Below, in pieces: positions 18,270 through 27,277 of a stretch of DNA of 64,000 nt. This DNA is from Moritella marina ATCC 15381. Lineage in GTDB: Bacteria; Pseudomonadota; Gammaproteobacteria; Enterobacterales; Moritellaceae. The notes beneath the pieces were generated by a model. It was not told the origin of the DNA and made no database searches. It saw only the letters and a list, made by a program, of their open reading frames with translations. The translations under genes were made by a program, and so were the position numbers. Position 1 is the first letter of the stretch. The number at the start of each line of letters is the position of its first letter. The stretch lies in contig NZ_CP044399.1 of assembly GCF_008931805.1 (NCBI RefSeq), forward strand, positions 4,389,370 through 4,453,369. Direction: 5' to 3'.

Positions 18270-21200
18270 GTGTTTAAATTGAAGCGTAAAAATAGAAACT
18301 GCATGTATAAAACACTATTAGAAATTAGAAATGCGATAGAAATTATAAATCGTGATGTCGATGAAATATTGATAACAGGGTATACCTCATATAGTAAAAA
18401 CTATCGGCGCGATAATCTCTTACCCTCTCGAATAAATCATGTTTGTACACATTCGGAACGATCTAAATTTATTGCTGAATATGCCAGTGAAATTAAGGTT
18501 GAGCAAGGGGGGGTAAATTTATGGGATGCATTATTGAGGCGTAAGGTTGTGGATATAACGCTCGAGTATGTACGTGATGAAATAGAATTGATAAACAGCA
18601 ATGCTAGTGAAGTATTGATAACAGGCTCGTCCACGTATGTTAAACACTATCAGCGTGCGAAGTTCTTACCTCGTAATATAACTGAGGTATTTACACATTC
18701 GGAACGATCTGAATTCATTGCTGAATACGCTAATGAAATGAAGGTTGAGCAAGGGAGTGTAAATTTATGGGATGCTTTATTGAGGCGTCCCACTATTAAT
18801 ATAACACTCGAATATGTACGAGATGAAATAGAAATTATAAACAGTAATGTAAGTGAAGTATTGATAACCAGTTCTGTTTCGTATAGTAAAAACTGTCAAT
18901 ACGGTAGATTCTTACCTCGTAGTATTCCTAAGTTTTTTACAGGCTCAAAACAAGCTGAATTCATTGCTGAATATGCTAATGAAATGAACGTTAATAAAAG
19001 AAGTGTGGGTTTATGGGATGCTCTATTGAGGCGTCAAGTTGCGGATGTAACACTAGAATATGTACGAAATGGGATAGAAATCATAAATAGTGAAGCCTGT
19101 GAAGCGTTGATAAGCAACTCTGCCTCGTATGCAGAAAACTATCATCGCAATAAGTTCTTTCCTAGTACTATAGTTCAGTTTTTTACAGGCAAAGAACAGG
19201 CTGAATTCATTGCTGAATATGCCAATGAAATGAACGTTTTTAAAGAGAGTGTGAATGTGTGGGATGCTTTGTTAAGACGTCCTGTCATGGATGTAACACT
19301 CAAGTATGTACGTGATGGAATCGAAATCATAAATAGTGGCGCCGGTGAAGATTTGATAACAGGTGTGTCTACGTATACTGAAAACTATCAACGCGTAAAA
19401 TTCTTACCTGGTAGTATAAATCATTTTTTTTCAGATTTTGAAAAAACTAATTTCATTGCCGAATATGCCAATGCATTGAACGTTGATAAAGGGAGTGTAA
19501 ATTTATGGGATGCCTTGTTGAGGCGTCCGGTTGTGGATGTAACACTTAAATATATACGTGATGAGATCGAAATCATAAACAATGAGGCCGATGAACTATT
19601 AATAATAGGTCATGACTCTTATATTGAAAACTATCAGCGTGCTAAATTTTTACCTTCTACTATACCCCTGGGTTTAAAAAAATTGGAACAAGCTGAATTT
19701 ATCGCTGAATATGCTAATGAAATGAACGTTAATAAAAATAAGGTGGGTTTATGGGATGCTTTATTGAGGCGACCGATTGCAGATGTAACACTCGAATATG
19801 TGCGTGATGGGATAGAAACCATAAATAATGATGCTGGTGAAGTATTGATAACCGCTTCTTCTTCATATGCTAAAAATTATCATCGCAATGAGTTTTTTCC
19901 TAGCACTTTAACTCAATTTTTTACAGACTCGGAGCAAGCAGAATTCATCGCAGGGTATGCCAATGAAATGAACATTGATAAAGAAAATGTTAGCTTATGG
20001 GATGCTTTATGTCCTCAGCGGAAAGTAAAATATACTCTAGAAATGATAAAAAAATCTCATCCTAAATGGTTTCTATATTTTTCTAGTTTTATGGCTAACC
20101 AAAATAACATATCTCAAAAAGAGCGTGTTTTTAAAAATTTCATTCAATATTTCATTGATGAATTTGGCTATTCACTTAACCCGCTAGTTTGCCTATCTCA
20201 GAAAGAAAAGAAGATAGATTTAAATGAGTATGAAAGCTTTTTTTCATCGTTTGGAGAATCTTCGAAGAAGATATTTCATACAATTGTAGTGGAATTTATT
20301 GATTTTATCATCGCCGATTTATCCGGATTTGATAATGATACAGAAGAAGATGAAGCACCTCTTTTATCAAATAAATTTAACTATTTTGAAAGTGATCTGC
20401 TTCATATTAAATCACCAAAATTTAGCGAGTCAAATAAACCAAGATTGGCTTTTTCATATATAGTAAAAGCACGTGAATGGATATTTCCTGACAGTTGTAA
20501 TAATTTTACTGATCTAAAGCACCTACATAGCCTTGTAGATCAAGACTGGATTGAGGTAGAGGAATCGCAGATTAATGCGTTGGATCTTAACTGTGTTTGG
20601 CGTCATCGAAAAAAAGATAATAAAACAAGTAGAAAAAAAGATATAAACAGCGGTAGAAGCGTTGAGTTTGTATATGAAATATGGATGCCGACACGATGGA
20701 TTATGCTGTACACATTATTACAGGTTCCAATTCGCGGTGTGCAGGTCACAAAGCTCGACTCCGGTGAAGCAGATAGTTATCTGCCCGTTATCAATAACGG
20801 TGAGATGGAATGGATTAACAACCCATCTAAATTGAACTCTGGAGTAAAAGAATCTTTTATAAAGCGCTATCCAGGCGACCATGCCGGTATGTATGTTACA
20901 ACAAATAAAACATCATCATCACAAGGTGGTTACGCTGTCCCTTATATCCCTTTTGATTTGTGTAAATGGATCATTCAATTTCGTGAATTTCAATCTACTT
21001 ATAATCCACTGGATAAACCTACGCTGTGGACGGAAATTAAACTACGTCGAAAAACCAATACTAAAAAATTAAAAAGTATGGGGTCTCAATGTTTTTTATT
21101 TCGAGAGATGGGCGATGTGACGCCAATGAATGAGGCTGTATTTAAAAATGCTTTTGCATTTGTTTTAGCTCAAATTGAAACAAAAGACCTTAAATTAACG

Positions 21201-22475
21201 AAGAAATTAAACGATAAAAATACTTTGAATAGTTATGAAACTGTTTATACACCTCACTCCCTTCGTGTCAGTCTTATTTCTGCTTATATTACCGATGGTA
21301 AAATCCCAATTGAAGTGGTGAGTAAAATTGTAGGTCATCACTCGTTAATGATGACAATTTACTATACAAAAATAGGAGGTGGGCAGTTTCGGCATTACCT
21401 CGAACAAGCCGAAAAAAACATGCTTAAAGCCAGCGGTGATAATTTGGCTCTCGAACTACTTGAGAAGCAATTAGAGAGAGCAGATGAAAACCTTATTTGT
21501 AATACAAAGGGTGGGGTTGAGCAATTTACAACAAACTGGCCTACTTCAAGTTACTTTATTTCAGACATCGGTATATGCCCAATGGCTGGTACTGGCTGTA
21601 ATGAAGGAGGTAAAATTATTGAGTCTACAAAAACAAGGCTGCTCTATGCTCCTGTCCCGCAAGGTTATCTTGGTGAGCGTAATTGCCCTCGGTGTCGTTT
21701 TTTTATGACCGGCGTTGGATATATACCGGGCCTTGCAGCCGTTATGCACCGGATTCAAACTGAGTGCGGAAGTCTGAATGAAAAACAGAAAGAATACACA
21801 ATAGACGTTAAAATACTTGAAGATGAAGCATATGATTGTGAACTGGAAGATATACCATTCACAAAGAGGTTAGAACTTGCGAAATCAATACAAAACAAAG
21901 AAGCATACGCAACAAGATTGAATGCTCATAAAGATGATATTGTTGCTATTGCAAGGCTTGTTGAAATGTCCAAATCTCTCGTTAATAAGTCTAATTCAAA
22001 AAATAAACTCGCATTAGTTATAAATAATAGTATCGGGGAAATAGGTATTGAATATAACGATTCAAGTGAATTTGAACTCTTTGATACAGTTTGCCAGGAC
22101 TCAGAAATTTATTCGATAGTTGATGCTGCAAATGTTACCCCACGTAGAACGCAGTTAATTGATGCAATGCTACAGGCAAATAATGTAAGTAGCGCATTGT
22201 TCAAAATACCTGTGCAAGAACAGCTTAAAATTGGTAATCAAGTTACTCAGTTGTTGTTAAAGCGTCTTGGGTCATGGGATAAATTAAACAGTGTTGCCGA
22301 AGGCCGTACAAGACTAAATGAAAATAGCGCATCAGTCGTGAATAGTAGTTCAATGAAAAGTATAACGAAGGAGGTTCAGCTGCTAATCGATAACGCCAAG
22401 TGTAGTGGACTGCAATTAGCAACTAGCACTGCGACTAACGATGACAACGTTATTGACGTTAAGGAAATCAAATGA
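18270..22475 (+). CDS. gmtZ: Gamma-mobile-trio integrase GmtZ with seven 82-aa repeats
   Basis: This 1401-aa protein has two parts. Residues 15-588 are seven tandem 82-residue repeats, each built around TLEYVRDxIEIIN, EFIAEYANEMNV and WDALLRR. Residues about 590-1401 form a tyrosine recombinase with R822 (PIRGVQ), H996/R999 (PHSLRVS), H1023 (VGHHSL) and Y1031 or Y1032 nine residues on. A Cys-rich segment after it (CPMAGTGC ... CPRCRFF) may bind metal. Similar repeats upstream of phage-integrase domains are known as phage-integrase repeat units. The start is a GTG; ATG 18303 is an alternative. It overlaps gmtX by four bases. The repeats keep exact length, which suggests recent expansion or homogenisation. 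Confidence 0.85.
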   Translation: MFKLKRKNRNCMYKTLLEIRNAIEIINRDVDEILITGYTSYSKNYRRDNLLPSRINHVCTHSERSKFIAEYASEIKVEQGGVNLWDALLRRKVVDITLEYVRDEIELINSNASEVLITGSSTYVKHYQRAKFLPRNITEVFTHSERSEFIAEYANEMKVEQGSVNLWDALLRRPTINITLEYVRDEIEIINSNVSEVLITSSVSYSKNCQYGRFLPRSIPKFFTGSKQAEFIAEYANEMNVNKRSVGLWDALLRRQVADVTLEYVRNGIEIINSEACEALISNSASYAENYHRNKFFPSTIVQFFTGKEQAEFIAEYANEMNVFKESVNVWDALLRRPVMDVTLKYVRDGIEIINSGAGEDLITGVSTYTENYQRVKFLPGSINHFFSDFEKTNFIAEYANALNVDKGSVNLWDALLRRPVVDVTLKYIRDEIEIINNEADELLIIGHDSYIENYQRAKFLPSTIPLGLKKLEQAEFIAEYANEMNVNKNKVGLWDALLRRPIADVTLEYVRDGIETINNDAGEVLITASSSYAKNYHRNEFFPSTLTQFFTDSEQAEFIAGYANEMNIDKENVSLWDALCPQRKVKYTLEMIKKSHPKWFLYFSSFMANQNNISQKERVFKNFIQYFIDEFGYSLNPLVCLSQKEKKIDLNEYESFFSSFGESSKKIFHTIVVEFIDFIIADLSGFDNDTEEDEAPLLSNKFNYFESDLLHIKSPKFSESNKPRLAFSYIVKAREWIFPDSCNNFTDLKHLHSLVDQDWIEVEESQINALDLNCVWRHRKKDNKTSRKKDINSGRSVEFVYEIWMPTRWIMLYTLLQVPIRGVQVTKLDSGEADSYLPVINNGEMEWINNPSKLNSGVKESFIKRYPGDHAGMYVTTNKTSSSQGGYAVPYIPFDLCKWIIQFREFQSTYNPLDKPTLWTEIKLRRKTNTKKLKSMGSQCFLFREMGDVTPMNEAVFKNAFAFVLAQIETKDLKLTKKLNDKNTLNSYETVYTPHSLRVSLISAYITDGKIPIEVVSKIVGHHSLMMTIYYTKIGGGQFRHYLEQAEKNMLKASGDNLALELLEKQLERADENLICNTKGGVEQFTTNWPTSSYFISDIGICPMAGTGCNEGGKIIESTKTRLLYAPVPQGYLGERNCPRCRFFMTGVGYIPGLAAVMHRIQTECGSLNEKQKEYTIDVKILEDEAYDCELEDIPFTKRLELAKSIQNKEAYATRLNAHKDDIVAIARLVEMSKSLVNKSNSKNKLALVINNSIGEIGIEYNDSSEFELFDTVCQDSEIYSIVDAANVTPRRTQLIDAMLQANNVSSALFKIPVQEQLKIGNQVTQLLLKRLGSWDKLNSVAEGRTRLNENSASVVNSSSMKSITKEVQLLIDNAKCSGLQLATSTATNDDNVIDVKEIK
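18312..20033 (+). repeat. Seven tandem 246-bp coding repeats in gmtZ
   Basis: Units start at 18312, 18558, 18804, 19050, 19296, 19542 and 19788. The GATGC of the WDAL codons recurs at 18525, 18771, 19017, 19263, 19509, 19755 and 20001, exactly 246 bases apart each time. Nucleotide identity between units is visibly high in the EFIAEYANEM segment. The end of unit 7 departs from the others (WDALCPQRK), marking the edge of the array. Confidence 0.95.
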
Positions 22476-23125
22476 AATTGGATGAAAAGCTTGAAAAGTT
22501 GGTGCTTGAATCAACGGCTAAAACAGGTAAGTCATTAACGACATTGCATAACATATGTAAAGAACAGTATGAGCGAGGGTCGTTAGACTTTACGATCGCA
22601 ACAATCGGTCGTTTGTCTGGGGAGGTTGGTGGGCCAAAAGAGAATGCGATACGTAACAAAACCCGATCGGGTGATAAATACAAAACGTTACTCGAAGCCT
22701 GGCAAAACGAATATAAGAAAAAGGCAAGACCACGAGCTATAAGAAAGAAAGATCAGTGGGCAGAAGATATTCAAGATCATCAAACTCGCTGGTTAGCCTT
22801 GGATTTGATTAATGAAAATCGTAAATTGCATGCCGAAAATCTAAAATACAAAGAAGTTAAAGTATTGCAAATTGATATGCGTAAACCACCACTTACGACA
22901 GGTAAAACGATTGCTGCGAGAGAAGAAAAAAAGGCAAATATTGAATTTACTGCAAGTGAATTGAAATCACTGAGTCATGCGATATCTGAAGAGTGCTTTG
23001 ATGCGTTTGGATTAAGTAAAGATTCTCGTGGCAGGGTTGCTCAAGATGGACAAGAGATGTTTAAGGTGGGCTTTGTTGGAGCAATTGAAAAAATATTAGA
23101 TGCGTATGCTATTGAGGAGAAATGA
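22472..23125 (+). CDS. gmtX: Gamma-mobile-trio protein GmtX
   Basis: This 217-aa protein is the third GMT partner, with a start codon that overlaps the gmtZ stop by four bases. The N-terminal part (residues about 15-80) resembles a DNA-binding module with SLDFTIATIGRLSGEVGGPK and then AIRNKTRSGDKYKTLLEAW, similar to accessory proteins of recombinase trios. Residues about 115-140 (LINENRKLHAENLKYKEV) look like a coiled coil. No enzymatic motif is visible. By context it should assist GmtY and GmtZ in integration or excision. The call depends on gene order. Confidence 0.75.
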   Translation: MKLDEKLEKLVLESTAKTGKSLTTLHNICKEQYERGSLDFTIATIGRLSGEVGGPKENAIRNKTRSGDKYKTLLEAWQNEYKKKARPRAIRKKDQWAEDIQDHQTRWLALDLINENRKLHAENLKYKEVKVLQIDMRKPPLTTGKTIAAREEKKANIEFTASELKSLSHAISEECFDAFGLSKDSRGRVAQDGQEMFKVGFVGAIEKILDAYAIEEK

Positions 23126-23217
23126 TGGCACTTCTTATTAAAGTGTAAATAGTTGGTTAAGCTGGATCTCCTTCGCAGTTAGGGTTTTCCAGTATGCCTT
23201 GTCCTGAAAACTAATGT

Positions 23218-23290
23218 GCACCTTGATTTGTTAAGGGTGCTGCATGTTTCATCTTGATAATTTAAGCTTACTAGTAAGGTGAAACATGCA
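23218..23290 (+). promoter_or_regulatory. Two adjacent inverted repeats before the small RHH-like gene
   Basis: TGCATGTTTCATCTT (23241-23255) and AAGGTGAAACATGCA (23276-23290) form a 15-bp inverted repeat with one mismatch and a 20-base spacer. Just upstream GCACCTT (23218-23224) faces AAGGGTGC (23233-23240). The second arm of the larger repeat ends 12 bases before the ATG at 23303, so this could be an operator or a 5'-leader hairpin. Confidence 0.5.
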
Positions 23291-23302
23291 ACAGGTGGTA
23301 AT

Positions 23303-23710
23303 ATGTTTGAAATTAAGCAAAGTGAAATTTTTTATGTGTATAACAAAGTGAAGCGTGATTTGCCTACGGCCTGCATTTTTGATACTGACTATGAACTTAT
23401 TGCTAAAACGGAACCGTTGAAAGCTATTGTAGATTCCTCTGAAGATGAAGCAGTCTCTTTGTTGACGGCATACGCTGAAATGCTGGTTAATAATTTAGCT
23501 CCCGAATACATAGCTTCATTGTGTGCTAGCTTACGTAGTCACCGAAGTCGAGCTAAGCGTCAGCATACAAAAGAAAAGCCTACGAGTGTGACGATAAGCG
23601 CTGCAACACAAGAGAAAATAAACAAACTACGGACTCAGTTGCGAAAAGATGGCAAGAAACTAACTCAGGAACAGATAATTGTAATGGGACTGGAAAAGTT
23701 GGGTCAATAA
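23303..23710 (+). CDS. Small protein with ribbon-helix-helix-like C-terminus
   Basis: I do not recognise this 135-aa protein as a named family. The C-terminal 45 residues look like a ribbon-helix-helix DNA-binding fold: a short strand (TSVTIS), a helix (QEKINKLRTQLRK) and a second helix (LTQEQIIVMGLEKL). It is preceded by a basic linker (RSHRSRAKRQHTKEK). ATG 23303 follows AGGTGG; a GTG at 23279 is less likely because it lies within the inverted repeat. It stands between gmtX and the CBASS operon, convergent with cap3. An autoregulator acting on its upstream repeats is a reasonable guess. Confidence 0.55.
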   Translation: MFEIKQSEIFYVYNKVKRDLPTACIFDTDYELIAKTEPLKAIVDSSEDEAVSLLTAYAEMLVNNLAPEYIASLCASLRSHRSRAKRQHTKEKPTSVTISAATQEKINKLRTQLRKDGKKLTQEQIIVMGLEKLGQ

Positions 23711-23740
23711 AGTGTACAGACTCATATAAATATAAGCATG

Positions 23741-24205
23741 TTAGGCCTCAACTTTTTCCAAAATATTGATTTTTGTTCTTTCTTTTTTACCAAGCCAAAA
23801 ATCTTCACGACCTACAATAAGCATAAGCATTGGTTCATCTGCAATAATATCTACCCAAGAATTAGAATCTGTAGGTGATGGAGACGGTATATCTTCAGGG
23901 TGGGTATGCCATTCACCTAAGTATTGCTGAGTCCCTTCAGACTCAATGAATACATTTTCGACTTTAGATTGGTGATGACTTCCTTTTCGATTAACTCGAT
24001 ACCTTTGACGAATATCTCCTAAACCTGGTTCAGAAAGATCGCAAATGACTAAATGTGGTCCTCGGCGTTCTCCAATAAGAACACCTGCGGATTCAGGAGT
24101 CTGTCGGTGGAGCTGACGATATACTATTAATCGCTCTACTACGTGTCCCATTATCACTACTAGGTGACCCTTACTATCATTAAAGATTAGCTCTCTATCA
24201 TTCAT
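23741..24205 (-). CDS. cap3: CBASS Cap3, JAB/JAMM isopeptidase
   Basis: Cap3 removes Cap2-made conjugates from the CD-NTase and so limits CBASS priming. The metalloprotease motif is complete: GEWHTHPEDIPSPSPTD gives HxH-x7-S-x2-D, with an upstream Glu in the core (VFIESEGT region or IGERRG). The start at 24205 gives 154 aa, the usual length, and overlaps the cap2 stop by eight bases. A frame start at 24265 would give a 68-base overlap and seems less likely. It is the last gene of the capV-cdn-cap2-cap3 operon. Confidence 0.88.
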   Translation of the reverse strand: MNDRELIFNDSKGHLVVIMGHVVERLIVYRQLHRQTPESAGVLIGERRGPHLVICDLSEPGLGDIRQRYRVNRKGSHHQSKVENVFIESEGTQQYLGEWHTHPEDIPSPSPTDSNSWVDIIADEPMLMLIVGREDFWLGKKERTKINILEKVEA

Positions 24206-25967
24206 TACAAATACTACAGTTTGAATTGTGTTTAAGAATTCGAGGTTTTTTCGAACGAGATCCATCTAACATATGTTCACTATAATTCCAAGGTAGCACC
24301 TGTTCAAGAGTATTCAATGCAGCTTCTTGTGCTAAAGCAGCTGTAATATGACTTACTGCAGCATCATAAGGTGTATAAGTACTACCACAGCTAATCTTTC
24401 TCTCTTTTTCTTGATCAATATTTGTAAAACGAAGGTCTATACCATTTCGATAATTAGCTGGATCTGAAGTCATACATCCATAACAACAATCACCGTTATC
24501 CACTAATACCTTTGATGCTCGTCCATTACCATCATTAAAAGCATGGATAATAACTGGCCTTTTCTCGGGTTGTACAGTTCTCACTACCGCGGCAAGGCGC
24601 TTAGACACTGGTGGGCGGCCTGTTGCATCTATAATTACGTCATACTTTTCTAATATGTTTGATTTAATAGGGAATTGAGTGTCGATGCCCTTGATGTTAT
24701 TTGCTATATGAACAGACTGCATTAAATTCTCGGCCAACGCTGTAGCTTTATATTTACCAAAATCATGAGCGGTCAATGCATTCCGAGCAAAATTGTGAGG
24801 ACTGAAAGTATCGTTATCATAAAGGTGCCAATATTTGTCTCCACAACCAGCACCACTGCGAAGAAGTAACCCTGCTATATAACTGCCAATCGTGCCACAT
24901 CCAATAAGAGCAATTCTCTTTTTACTTAAATTTCCAATATTAGGGCGTGGTAAGTTACGACTTAGTAAGGTGTCTCTATCGGCTCGAATAACGCTTAATC
25001 GTTTAAACTGATTGCAGGCCTGCTTTCCACTTAATTTTGCTATCAAATGCTGCATAGATGATTTTTTTGATGCGTTTTTACTATGACGCCGATAACTCAC
25101 AGCTGCAGCGTTTAGCTCTAAATAGATCGCTAGCTCATCTTGTCCTTCAACGTCAAATAATAAAAGGTGTCGTTTTAATTGTTTACTTATTAATGAATTT
25201 GCAACATGGTCTCGTGCAGAATGGTCTACTTGTTTAAGCCAAATTAGAACCTCGCGAATATTTTTTGGAGGCCAATTAAGACCAGCTAAACGAGTTGGTC
25301 TTACAGATATATAGTGGGTTGAAATCGATTGTTCTTTTAATGACCTTTCATTAAAACCTCTTTGAATCAACCATTTGGCAAGTTCTTCTCGTTCTTTTTT
25401 TTGTGTTGATGTAACGGATATGTACTCCCTGTACGTATTGCCATTACTTAATTCTGATTCAGCCAACATAGTAGTTAGTGAAGCCTTTTTTGTCGGACGA
25501 GTTAAAAGGTATAAATTATCTTCTGATTGCCAATAAGCGCTAAACTCTCCCTCTAGCTCTCGATCATTTGGATCTCCGCGTTCTGCAGATGCCACTGCAT
25601 TATTTAGAGTAAGCTGTATTTGTTTATCTACGTCACAATAAGTGTCATCTAGATTATTCGAATTCCAGTCGGCCTCCATTTGTGTTACATAACAGAGAAA
25701 ACATCCAAAATTAATATGAGGAAGTAACCGACCTTTATACTGGTCCGGTATTTGTAAAATATACGCAAAAGGTAGTTGTACATAAGGATCATTTTGAAGA
25801 ATTAAAGCTATCGAGAATACTCCTCCGTGAGTGGAATATTCTTTTACGTAATAACCCTTACGACGATCTTGAGTATCCAGTAGTATCTTATCCGGCATCT
25901 GTTTTGCTGGAGTATAGCGAAACCCGCTTCTAAGCAATATTCTGTGTAATTCTTGATTCACGCTCAA
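24198..25967 (-). CDS. cap2: CBASS Cap2, E2-E1 fusion transferase
   Basis: Cap2 is the ubiquitin-machinery-like protein of type II CBASS. It links the C-terminus of the CD-NTase to target molecules and primes its activity. In this 589-aa protein the N-terminal E2-like domain holds the probable catalytic Cys in HINFGCFLCYVTQ (about residue 75-80). The C-terminal E1 domain has the nucleotide loop ALIGCGTIGSYIAG and a Cys-rich segment (DNGDCCYGCMTSDP) with a further CSIC near the end. The start is TTG (or GTG two codons on) and overlaps the cyclase stop. The order matches the Vibrio cholerae DncV operon. Confidence 0.9.
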   Translation of the reverse strand: MSVNQELHRILLRSGFRYTPAKQMPDKILLDTQDRRKGYYVKEYSTHGGVFSIALILQNDPYVQLPFAYILQIPDQYKGRLLPHINFGCFLCYVTQMEADWNSNNLDDTYCDVDKQIQLTLNNAVASAERGDPNDRELEGEFSAYWQSEDNLYLLTRPTKKASLTTMLAESELSNGNTYREYISVTSTQKKEREELAKWLIQRGFNERSLKEQSISTHYISVRPTRLAGLNWPPKNIREVLIWLKQVDHSARDHVANSLISKQLKRHLLLFDVEGQDELAIYLELNAAAVSYRRHSKNASKKSSMQHLIAKLSGKQACNQFKRLSVIRADRDTLLSRNLPRPNIGNLSKKRIALIGCGTIGSYIAGLLLRSGAGCGDKYWHLYDNDTFSPHNFARNALTAHDFGKYKATALAENLMQSVHIANNIKGIDTQFPIKSNILEKYDVIIDATGRPPVSKRLAAVVRTVQPEKRPVIIHAFNDGNGRASKVLVDNGDCCYGCMTSDPANYRNGIDLRFTNIDQEKERKISCGSTYTPYDAAVSHITAALAQEAALNTLEQVLPWNYSEHMLDGSRSKKPRILKHNSNCSICNE

Positions 25968-27259
25968 CCACTCACCATTGTACTATTTATTGTTGTTGCA
26001 CTCTTTGCTGAATTAGGTTCATGAGTAAAAGCTGGTGCCGCTTTTGTTAACACTATAAGATCGCTATCTGTAACACGGTGCCCGAATGCTTCATTAATTA
26101 TTCTTAATGCTTCTGCTTTAGATAAAGCCGTTTCAGCTCGTAATAAAATACCAGATAAACATTCTAATCTACCCATGATATCTATCTCTCTGGCTCCGTG
26201 TTCGGATGACGGTGGAAACAGAAGTTTTTCATCGGTATCGTCAGGGCTCTCGATCCCTTTAGCAAACTCTTCAGGTAGGTGTTTTGCCATTAGCTTCATT
26301 ATTTCTCCAAGATCATTATCTTCATGAGAAACTCTATTGAGTATATTCACTGTAGCGGCCATCAAGCTAATTGAAGATGGACCTCCGACTTCCCACTGCG
26401 CATCTCGCCAAGCCTTCATAAAACGGGAAACTTTACGAAGGTGTTTACCAATACGAGAACAACTATCATTAAACCAGTCTTCAACAATTTTCGGATCGCT
26501 ATTCATCCATTTAGTCTCACCATCTCGTAGAGCTAAATTGACACACTCAGACTCAATTTCGTAAGATTCACTATCTACAGCAAATGATTCGCTTTCACAT
26601 GAACCAAGAATAAGATTATTATTTATAGCTTCCAAAGCTATCTGTTTTTTCAGAAATTGATCCTTTGGGATTGCATACATGGGAACGTCAATATGAGTAT
26701 TTTCACCCCTAATTTTTATTCGGCCGCATGTTCTCTTTGCTTCAAATGTCCAGCCACTGTTTTCTGCTTCAAGTGATTTTAACGATGCATCGACTAGAAG
26801 AATTAGCAAGGTATGCCCTATTTTTGGCTCAGATTCAAAAATAGGCATTGGCATGTAAGTGCCATCATCAATATCCATTTCTTGTCCAGGATGAAATGGG
26901 CGATTTAAAGTGTCATATTGAAAACTACCTTGCGTCCAGAAACGAGGCGTAAGATTCATAAATTCATTTCGAGCTTCATCATCCATATTGTAAATCAACA
27001 AAGCTATTTTTCTTTTTTCATCATCAGAAAGGTATTTAATTTTTGTTAATGCTAGTTTTCCCTCGATGCTATCGAGAGTTTGTATACTACGATTAACATT
27101 TTTAGCTATACTCTTAGCTTCTTCAAAAATGTCTTTTATTCTAGAGCGAACAATCTGCCGTAATGCTTTAAGTTTATTTTTTTCAATATCTGTAAGAACT
27201 AATTTTCCAATCAGGCCATCTTTTCGATTTGTGTAGTAGTGGTGGAAGTTCCAAGTCAT
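25964..27259 (-). CDS. dncV: CBASS cyclic dinucleotide synthase, DncV-like
   Basis: This 431-aa CD-NTase should make a cyclic dinucleotide after phage infection; DncV itself makes 3'3'-cGAMP. G111-S112 (TQGSFQYD) and the metal-binding D129/D131 (EMDIDD) with D191 (THIDVPMYAIP) match the DncV active site almost position for position. The protein ends VSG, and a C-terminal Gly is the residue that Cap2 conjugates. GAGGAT precedes the ATG, 19 bases after capV. The product is inferred from similarity and a different clade-A product cannot be excluded. Confidence 0.9.
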   Translation of the reverse strand: MTWNFHHYYTNRKDGLIGKLVLTDIEKNKLKALRQIVRSRIKDIFEEAKSIAKNVNRSIQTLDSIEGKLALTKIKYLSDDEKRKIALLIYNMDDEARNEFMNLTPRFWTQGSFQYDTLNRPFHPGQEMDIDDGTYMPMPIFESEPKIGHTLLILLVDASLKSLEAENSGWTFEAKRTCGRIKIRGENTHIDVPMYAIPKDQFLKKQIALEAINNNLILGSCESESFAVDSESYEIESECVNLALRDGETKWMNSDPKIVEDWFNDSCSRIGKHLRKVSRFMKAWRDAQWEVGGPSSISLMAATVNILNRVSHEDNDLGEIMKLMAKHLPEEFAKGIESPDDTDEKLLFPPSSEHGAREIDIMGRLECLSGILLRAETALSKAEALRIINEAFGHRVTDSDLIVLTKAAPAFTHEPNSAKSATTINSTMVSG

Positions 27260-27277
27260 TAGTCGTTATCCTCAAGT

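Noticed and set aside
18312-20033. Regular DNA repeats that at first look might be an array such as CRISPR
   Set aside because: The period is 246 bp, in frame throughout, and encodes one continuous protein; there are no short repeats with unique spacers anywhere in the window.
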